From assembly GCA_945643635.1 (NCBI GenBank), contig CALZFC010000013.1, forward strand, positions 1,056,001 to 1,120,000: 64,000 nt of DNA. The letters run 5' to 3'. A model generated the notes under the pieces. That model did no database searches and was not told where the DNA came from. It saw only the letters and a list, made by a program, of their open reading frames with translations. The stretch is from Allodiplogaster sudhausi. Lineage: Eukaryota; Nematoda; Chromadorea; Rhabditida; Diplogasteridae. This document shows positions 56,515 to 64,000 of the stretch, in pieces. Positions within the stretch are counted from its first letter, which is position 1. Each line of letters begins with the position of its first letter. Both the position numbers and the translations under genes were made by a program.

Positions 56515-56782
56515 AATCATCACTGGAATATCTGTTTTACCATAGTTTTTTCTATTGAAATCGTAATCAGTTCATCTGATAGAGCCTCCCCTGCCTCCAC
56601 GATTCATTCGACGTAAGTCTCAAGCTGAGGTATTAGATTATTAGGGGGACATTATTTGTGGTGGAGGAGGGGTTCTATTACAATGAGGGGTTCTATTTTG
56701 AATGACATTATCAAAGGGAGTCCGATTAGAGGGGGGGGGGACGGTTCTAATAGATGGAGGGATACTAATTCAGAAAATGCGG
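56515..56782. mobile_element. 5'-truncated copy of the CCGTATTTTCTC MITE
   Basis: Internal block GGAATCATCACTGGAATATC and the right terminus CAGAAAATGCGG followed by TA match the element at 11887-12327. The left terminus is missing. Confidence 0.7.
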
Positions 56783-56869
56783 TAAGCATCCTAGTTTCTT
56801 TGTTCCCAAAAAAATTACAACAACAGAGTGCAGGTTGGTTTTCATTATCATCGCTCTCTTTCAGTTAAA

Positions 56870-57170
56870 TTTTTAACTAGACTCGGTAAGCAACTCCTTT
56901 TTTTAAGAATGTATGTTGAAGATTTGTATGGCCAAGGACGATGTGTATTTCCAAAAGAAGCTTGTATTAATTACTATTTAAATTGCAAGAAGTAGCCCGC
57001 TTTGACGATACTTTCTCGTCAATAGTTTTATTTCTTCTTTTATACAATGTGTTCCGGAATTGGCCGCAGGACTTGCCCACCTGAAGGGACAATGCGTAAC
57101 GGAATTGCCGTCCAGGGATGCGAGATCTGAACTCCGTGCGGCCTCAATAGCCATTGCTATGTTTTTTTTA
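56870..57170 (+). pseudogene. Membrane protein family, copy D fragment
   Basis: Intron text (CTCGGTAAGCAACTC, CGATACTTTCTC) and an exon reading ELAAGLAHLKGQCVTELP, RSELRAASIAIAM match exon 4 and its preceding intron in copies A and B. The CAG acceptor present in A and B reads CCG here, though an alternative CCGCAG lies 14 bases on. A following open piece at 57253-57327 (APEQSQAVGAFRELR) has no counterpart. Probably decayed. Confidence 0.4.
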
Positions 57171-57476
57171 AAATATGTATATGGGATTTTTTTTATTAAT
57201 ATATTGAATGAATTAAACAAAACATAATTAAAAAAGAAATCATATTCATAGTTCAACGATGCACCTGAGCAATCGCAAGCCGTCGGCGCTTTCCGCGAGC
57301 TTCGCATCTCGCCGTCTCCGGAACGGTAACCGAGGTGAATATTTTCCGGATGCGGAGGCCCGAGGAGAAAATTATAAAGGAGTAAATAAATCACTTTTTG
57401 ATATATCACATATCCGACTCTCGTATGTTTTCTTCGTCAGTTTAATCTTTGTTTGTCTAACTCTATTCTAAGTTCT

Positions 57477-57479
<3 letters not shown>

Positions 57480-57522
<43 letters not shown>

Positions 57523-57592
57523 GTGCCGCTGAATCGCTCACTCTCTCTCTCTTCCTGTCTCTTTCTCTCTCTCTCTATCTCTCGCCCTCTCT
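57480..57592. repeat. (CT)n microsatellite
   Basis: CT tract ending at the acceptor CTTAG of the copy E exon. Confidence 0.85.
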
Positions 57593-57595
57593 TAG

Positions 57596-58007
57596 GTTTT
57601 CGCGGAAGAAGTCGCTCGAGAGATGCCACGATTCAATGAACAGTTTGATTGGTGGTTGTTCACTAACGCAGCACTCATCGTAGTCATTGTGTGTTTCCCG
57701 CTTAATTTGTTAATTGATCAATTAATTAACATTATATATTATATTCCTTATTAATTTTCTTTATAAGTACCTCCCTATAATACAACATTCAATTCTAATA
57801 GTGTACATTTAATTTTTTTTGTTTTTATCTTATTTAAAAAAAACACACACACGACGTTCAAAGCCTTCAAAACATGTTTGTCTATAATTTTTAACTGGTG
57901 AAAATATTCCCAAGATCGTGTTGAGGCTCACTTATTTCACGTTTCTGTTACTCATTCAGATACTCGGAGTTATCTCTCCAAGAGGAATAAGGCAACAAAG
58001 AGCGAGG
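57596..58007 (+). CDS. Membrane protein family, copy E fragment (two exons)
   Basis: Exon 57596-57688 (VFAEEVAREMPRFNEQ, FTNAALIVVI) joins in phase 0 to 57960-58007 (ILGVISPRGIRQQRA), reproducing the split membrane helix and basic stop-transfer layout of copies A-C with little sequence identity. It may be the 3' part of the same locus as copy D. No signal exon or stop is assigned. Confidence 0.35.
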
Positions 58008-58009
58008 TT

Positions 58010-58896
58010 GTCGGTGGAGGATGGCTTTGTCTAGCCAGAAATCCCAAAGCGGGTCGAGCATGGGCTGGGCCCCCTACCCAACGAGCCCAGGCTGGCCCAG
58101 CCCAACTGCTCGCAATTGATTAATTCAGTACATGTTTACATATAGGCACGGCCTGGATCGCCGCGAAAGCAAGCAGTACGATATGGGCGTGCTAGCTTGT
58201 AAAGCACCAAGCTGCCGTCCTCGTCTCTATTTCTTTCTCTAACTCCCTTTGTAAGTAAATGATCACTGGAAAAACAAATCCTTTTCTATGCACAAAATCT
58301 TATAGTTGTTAACATTATAAATATTATTAGACAATAAATTGCATTTGATCCAAAACGTTAAAGGCGTACGATTTTTTTTTGCTTTCTTTTTTCTTACCTG
58401 TCAGCTTACCATTAGTACTATTCAAGGGTGACTCATTTTCCTCATGCTCATGTCTCAAACTTTTTGTAATTTTTTCTTCTCTGGCTGCCTCTTGCATCCC
58501 ATCTTATCTCTCGACATCTCTCCCACTCTCACTCACTATTCTTCTCACCTTCCTCCTGTTTCTTGAACAGGCATTTCATATCTCTCCCTCTGTCTGTCAC
58601 CATAGCTCGCTGTTTTTTCCCATTGGAGCTGAAACCATTCAAGTATGCCGAAAGTTTCTATTGAGTTTCGTGTTCTTTTTACAATAAGATAGATTTATTC
58701 TTTTGTGATTTATTCATTTTGTTCATTTTTTTTTATTATTATAAACATAAAGCTTGGTGTCGACCTCTCTAAATATAACACGAAAGCGGGAATAGCGAAA
58801 GTAAAAAAAATCTCAAAAGACATTCATAACCAAATGAAGAATATGATCACAAAAATATTCTTCATTTGGTTGTGAATGTGGCAGTTCGTAAAGATG
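58010..58896. other. Intergenic, one GC-rich hairpin
   Basis: 58049-58112 forms an imperfect hairpin (GAGCATGGGCTGGGCC against GGCCCAGCCCAACTGCTC), reminiscent of the GC-rich hAT minis but without a target duplication. The rest is AT-rich; an open frame at 58379-58687 is not recognised. Confidence 0.4.
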
Positions 58897-59335
58897 CCGT
58901 ATTTTCTCTATTAATACCCCCCCCCCTTTATTAGAACCCCCCCCTCTAATAGTACCCCCCTCTGAAAATTCCATTGAAAAATAGAACCCCTCCCTCTAGT
59001 AGAACCCCCCCCCCCAATAGTACCCCCCCCCCTAATAGTTTATCACTTCAGCTCTAGATGTACCTCGCATACATCCTGGAGGCATGGGATGCTCTTACCT
59101 GATGCCAAATTCATGATAAATCTGTTGTAGAACGGATATTACAGTGATGATTCCATTCAATTCGGGCTACGATTCTTCTTTTTTTGGGAATGAAATGTTG
59201 TTATTAAACTTTTAGTGTCTCGCGTTGAAAAATAGAACCCCTCCCTCTAATAGAACCCCTCCCTCTAATAGTGCCCCCCTCTCGCAAGGGTATTGAAAAA
59301 TAGAACCCCCGGGGGTACTAATAGAGAAAATACAG
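58897..59335. mobile_element. 439-bp copy of the CCGTATTTTCTC MITE
   Basis: Near full-length relative of 11887-12327, with left end CCGTATTTTCTCTATTAATA and right end GTACTAATAGAGAAAATACA then G, TA on the right and TG on the left. Poly-C stretches mirror the poly-G stretches of the other copy, showing opposite orientation. Confidence 0.8.
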
Positions 59336-59339
59336 TATA

Positions 59340-60400
59340 TATTTTTTTTTGCAACGATTTGTAGTCCAGTAACATTCTTGCTATTAATATGGATGTTTTG
59401 GATCATTCAAATGGCCTTTCCTCAAGTCCTTCCTTCCTTCATTCATCTTTCTAATCCCTCACCGCTGTGTGTATGTAGCTTCTGCAGGATTATAGTACTT
59501 TAATTTATTTGCTTAATTGCACACGACATTATTTCATTTAAAAAAATTCCATGTTAATCACTTCAGATTAATTACTAGTAGTTACAGAGTCTTATTTATT
59601 GTTAGAAACACTCACGAGCTAACAATTAAAAATTTAAATTATCAAAATATAGCATGAAAGACACCCTAATGCTTGAAGGAACAAGATGAACCGTTTAAGC
59701 TAGTAATTAGAAAATCCCTGTATACTCAAGCTACAAAAAAGAGGCTTCTACAATTGTTATGTTAATGTAAAGGTATGTATGTAATAAAGAAGAAAGGAAT
59801 GGAAAACATGGAAAGGAAATAAAAATTAGAGCGTTGGCTACACAGTGTACAGAAACCACAACTAGTGTAACATCGTGTGTTTTTTTCGAACTAATGTAAG
59901 GACCTTCCGGAAAGAAGTGACGATGTTTGTTGATCCTTGTTCAAGAATTAGTAATAAGAAAAGATCCTTTCTGATCCCCGGAAAGCAATAGAAATCCAGG
60001 GATTCCCACAAACTTCAAATATGTGTACAAAAGTCTTCCTTCGCACGCCTTTTAGGAGGGCCCTTCTATCTTCACTCACTCCTCTCTACATTCTTTATGC
60101 CCTAATTCGACACACCGCTATTCCAGAAAAAGTTTATCAATGTGCAAAAGGTAGCAGTTATACATTAAATACGCAAAATATCAAAGATGCTGATGTGAAA
60201 TGGAAAGAAAACATCGATGAACGTGAGAATAAAGGAAGTTCGATTAGAGAAGAGCTAATTTTGGATGAAAATGAATGAAAAATGCAAATATCTATTTGTG
60301 ACATGATTTTAGGTTATGCTAATGCAGTAATTTAAGTGCTATATGTTCGCCTTGTATTTGCTGAATAACCCTACTTCATGAGATATTCATCTTATTTTAA
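59340..60400. other. Intergenic, no firm gene
   Basis: An 85-codon open frame at 60021-60278 begins with a weak hydrophobic segment and ends in a charged tail; no domain is recognised and no splice context is seen. Confidence 0.35.
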
Positions 60401-60406
60401 GGTTAT

Positions 60407-61134
60407 GACAAGCAAGCCAACTTTTGGCGCGCCTGCGGAAACAACGGACACTGCCGTGAGCCTTTCTCCCAATTTATTTCTTCAAATACATTTCTGTAAA
60501 GTTTAGTGTGGAGAATTTGACAGGGTAGGTAGCCTATTTTAATGTGGTCGTTTATGTGCTCTATTTTCATATTTATTCCTAGGGTGCGACTACGTGCGTC
60601 ACCGAGATAACGGGCACAACGTTTGGTCCCATAAAACGATTTCTACTTTCGATTATAAACTTTATTTTTCTTTTCGTCATTTCGTTTTGTATCTGATATT
60701 ATTTCAAGGACCGGAAATGACGTCCACAACGTCTGAGGCATCTGTGCAGATGTCTGAAAAGAAGCTGGGGGTGGTTTTTTTAATCGCTAGAACTGTACGG
60801 AAGCCTTATGAAAACTTGAAAGTTGATGTTGGTGGCGAATGTTCTGTACATAAAAAAATTCATTCTACTTATTTTCAGAGCTTGCCGCTCCCCCCGAAGA
60901 AACCACTGAAGGCGAGCGAGCAGAAGAAGTGCAGTGAGAAGAAGAAGAAAGAGGACAAGTCGGCGCAGCCCGCGAAGAAAGGCGAAAAGGAGCCCATTCA
61001 GGAGACTCTTGTTAGCTAATTAATTATTCTATTATTATTTAAAATACTAATCAAATCAAAATATAATAAATCTCCTATAATAGTTGTCATAATAATTTTT
61101 TTAGACAACAGATGGCACGCAGACCTTGGGATAG
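60407..61134 (+). CDS. Small lysine-rich protein, unrecognised
   Basis: Proposed exons: 60407 (MTSKPTFGAPAETTDTA, donor GTGAGC), about 60584 (GATTCVTEITGTTF, donor GTCCCA), about 60711 (GPEMTSTTSEASVQMSEKK), about 60881 (SLPLPPKKPLKASEQKK, then a KKKKEDKSAQPAKKGEK run, IQETL, donor GTTAGC) and 61105-61134 (TTDGTQTLG, stop). Junction phases agree in this model. Composition suggests a disordered cytoplasmic or nuclear protein, or a cytoplasmic tail whose membrane exons lie upstream. No family is recognised. Confidence 0.4.
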
Positions 61135-61139
61135 AACTC

Positions 61140-61985
61140 CCTCTCGCATTCCTTGTCTGACGTCTACATCCTCTATTTCAATCCTCTACCCTTATATCCG
61201 CATACATCCTTTTCCTCCAAGTTTGATAAAGTATATGAAAACAACTCTGATGTGTTCTCAGAAGAGGTGAGCAAATAAAATGATATGCTCCATGTCGGTT
61301 GGACATTAATATAAGATAAGAATCGATAGCGTCTTCCTTTGAATAGACTAACAAGAATACTTTTGTTTTGTGCATATGAAAGGGAGACAGCTGATTGTGA
61401 GTCAGAGGCTTCAAGTCAACTTCTTATTGTTAGTCTTTTTCTTCTTCTCTTCTTCTTTTTCTGCCCCCCTTTTTTGCGACAATTTCTTCAGTTCTCAAAA
61501 TGAGACATATGTAGTTAACTTTGCCATTTTTCAAAAAAACATCATTGCAGACAAATTTTTTCATCCCTTTGTTCTCGAATTTCTCTCTACATTTCTATCC
61601 CACTTTCTATCTTTATCTCACTCTCTCTTTCACTCTTCGTTCTCTCTTACCATTAAAGTTCAACAAAAGAAAGATTATAATCACAATATGTATTTGGCTG
61701 AGTTTGAGTAAAAAAACGTGCCACGCCTTTCCGCGCTTTCTTCCGATTGCCTTATAATTAGCTTGTTTTAGTTATGTAGACGATAGGTGAATTTTGGCAT
61801 CAAATTGTTTGTCTGAATATTTGAGTTCTTCTACTTTGCCGAGAAATATGCGTGAAAAGCAGAATTATGCATTTTATTATTGCAAGCAGCTGTAAGTGTA
61901 ACTGTAGGGATGCAGGAAGTTAATGTTTATCTCATATTTAACTCTGAATTTTTTAGTCAATAAAAATGATTGTTATTACACAGCC
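61140..61985. other. Upstream region of copy B
   Basis: 61375-61560 resembles 39740-39905 upstream of copy A (GAGTCAGAG, TTTCTTCA, GAGACA, TTTGCCATTTT). It includes a weak open frame but no supported exon. Confidence 0.4.
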
Positions 61986-61990
61986 TAATA

Positions 61991-64000
61991 ATGATGCCCA
62001 TCCTTCGTCTCATCTTTCTCATTCTAATCCTCGCACCACTCGCTCCATCGACGTCGCCATGGGCTGCGGACGTCGAAGAGGTTTTCGATTTGAAATAAAT
62101 TATTCCTTTTTTGTAAATTCGTTTTCTTGATGGTTTTCTTTTTGGTTTATTCTGACCGCAATATGCAAATATGTATATTTCATTATTACACATCATTTTG
62201 AAGCATAAGTACTATGCGCAAATGTTTTTTACTTTGCTTCACAACATCTAGTATTCAACAGTGTAACTTTTGGCTACAAATGTTCCACTGCTAAATATCA
62301 TGAAGTATTCAACAAATTATTACATTGCTAGTAACATTTGGATACAAATGTTACCTTGTTAAACTACAGTATTCAACATGTATTATTTACCATTACCAAC
62401 ATGCTATGCTACTGGTAACATTTGTCTAAAAACAAGTTCCGTTACTCATAACTTTTAACATTACACAGGGCCAGCTTCACCGTGACAGAAGTGCGAAGAA
62501 AGCGAACATGTTGGCCGCATTTGACGAGATCAGAAAGGCCGGAGATTCAGCTACGACGCAGGTGTGGAAGAGGAGGAGCGTGAGTGAGGGAAAGAGAAGA
62601 GAGAGAGAAGATATGGAGGAATATAGCGGGCGAGGGAGAAAGAAAAGATGAAGGAATATAGAGAGAGAGAGTGAAGAGATGTCGGAATACAGATAGAGAA
62701 GAAACGTAGAGCGAGAGAGTGAAATCGAGCGAGAAAGAGAGAGGAACTGGAGGAATGCGGAGAGAGAGAGATGTAGGCGTACAGAGAGAGAGAGAGAGAG
62801 ATAAGAGAGAGCGAGAGAGTGAGAGATAGAGAGAGAGAGGAAGAGAACAGATGGAGGAATGTCGAAGGAGAGGGAGAAAGAAGAGACGGAGGAATACAGA
62901 GGGAGAGAGAGTGAGACAGAAAAAGAGACGTAGAAAGAGGGAGAGAAAAGAGACATCGAGAGAGTGAGAGAGAACAAAAGAAGGAGAGCCACCATTGAAG
63001 GTTCTCCGTGGTGTCGACGAGGACCGTGTGCTCGCAGACTTGGACCTCAAGATACGCGAGATCGTTACCGAGCACACGGACGGAGGGCCTTCTCTGGCTC
63101 GCGTTAGTCACCCCCCCCCCCTCCTAGAGGGTATAGACTCACCCCATCGCCAGCCAATGCATATTAGCCCTCTTTTCGTTATGCACTTGTCATCGTTATT
63201 TAATAAATTGCTTACTTATTAACTAAAATAATTATAAATGAGCAAGCCAGTTCCGTAGATATATGTAGAAAAAAGGCTGTAAATTTTCATTTTATTATTT
63301 TTTTTCAATGCGAAAAAAAACAACAACAAAGTGTACAGGTAGGATAACGTTTTCATCGATCTTTTTCACAGAGCTTTTAACTATGCTCGGTGAGCGATTA
63401 CTTTTCAAGAAAAAAAATATCATTTCGTGAAATTTTCTCCATTTACTGCGCGAAATATTTGGATGGTATGGACATGCAAACTTCAATTATATTTGTATAT
63501 ATATACATATGTACATATATGCACTATTAGAATGCACAAGATTTGCGATTTGTGTGGGCGGGCACGATATTTCTTACAGAGATTTGGATTAATTACTAGT
63601 TGTAAAAAGTAGTTCACTTTGGCGATACTTTCTCTCTGATACTGTTGTACTTCTCCTCTTTTCCTCTTTTCCACGGTGTGTTCAGGCGCTCGCAGCCGGA
63701 ATCTTTCAGGAACACGCCGAGCCTTGCAGAACGGGCGACCCGAGCAAGATCCTGCTCATGACAATCGGAATCACAAATGCTATTTTGGTAGTTTTATAAT
63801 TTATATTTATATACATTTTATTAAGGTAAGAATTATGCGTTGAGCATCTCTTATCTGCATCATACTTTACTTTCTTATCTCATTTAGATGATGGCGCTCG
63901 GAATCTTCTTATTTTTTTCGAAGCAACAGAAACCACGCGAGGTACAATTAGCTTTCGAACACTTAAACATCAAAGATCTGTGTTCAACTGAACACAATAG
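61991..64000 (+). CDS. Membrane protein family, copy B (runs off the window)
   Basis: Exons 61991-62080, 62469-62561, 63001-63102, 63686-63787, 63888-63941 and 63976 onward, all phase 0. Signal peptide MMPILRLIFLILILAPLAPS is nearly identical to copy A. Ectodomain pieces SAKKANMLAAFDEIRKAG and VLADLDLKIREIVTEH follow, then EHAEPCRTGDPSK with the single cysteine, and the membrane helix (ILLMTIGITNAIL + MMALGIFLFF) before SKQQKPRE. Intron 5 starts GTACAA, a normal GT donor where copy A has GC. Introns 2 and 3 are also alignable with copy A, so the duplication is recent. The tail continues past base 64000. Confidence 0.72.
62570..62992. repeat. (GA)n array in intron 2 of copy B
   Basis: About 420 bp of imperfect GA, the counterpart of 41225-41515 in copy A but longer. 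Confidence 0.9.

Noticed and set aside
58049..58112. GC-rich hairpin as another hAT mini-element
   Set aside because: No 8-bp target duplication around it and ends do not match CAG-type termini.

Overview
The window is eukaryotic and most likely comes from a free-living nematode, probably a diplogastrid (Pristionchus-like). Three lines of evidence support this. (1) It carries nematode gene families: an astacin-EGF-CUB protease, an ShKT domain and fast-evolving 7TM chemoreceptors. Genes are split by many short introns with TTTCAG-type acceptors. (2) It holds an animal GH5 cellulase locus, known from diplogastrid and plant-parasitic tylenchid nematodes and generally attributed to horizontal transfer. 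(3) It is dense in (GA)n/(CT)n arrays, small DNA transposons and recent inverted duplications. The genus is inference. No rRNA, genuine tRNA, CRISPR or bacterial operon was seen. Gene models were built by hand from splice sites and reading phase.

Layout. 0-6.5 kb: a 98-bp hAT-like MITE with a perfect 8-bp target duplication, uncertain exons, a relic of a cellulase 5' end, and an intact three-exon GH5 cellulase (minus). 6.5-11.3 kb: a dead CR1/Jockey-type LINE with 977-bp inverted copies of its 5' part at both ends, itself interrupted by a 735-bp hAT element. 11.3-20.6 kb: a TA-flanked MITE, an intact seven-exon chemoreceptor (286 aa), a 1.4-kb inverted partial copy of it fused to a frameshifted cellulase pseudogene, then a second large hairpin. 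21-25 kb: a decayed second chemoreceptor and a bestrophin remnant. 26-38 kb: mostly repeats, including a GGGGCC-rich hAT element, a MULE transposase-type gene with a FLYWCH finger, a 16-bp minisatellite, the C-terminal part of an ankyrin-like gene, and a 1.5-kb palindromic element. 38-64 kb: a gene-bearing half with members of an unrecognised family of small type I membrane proteins (40.6 kb +, 62.0 kb +, 55-56 kb minus, remnants at 57-58 kb), an ShKT gene, a 13-exon astacin (510 aa), a cysteine-rich membrane protein and a lysine-rich small protein.

Working together: the cellulase, astacin and ShKT products carry signal peptides or belong to secreted families, so they fit digestion, cuticle or defence roles. 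The unrecognised family and the 53.5-kb gene look like surface proteins. The rest is explained by transposons and by local duplication, inversion and decay. The items that look least described are the type I membrane protein family, the GC-rich hAT elements, and the alternating (CT)n/(GA)n tracts in successive astacin introns.
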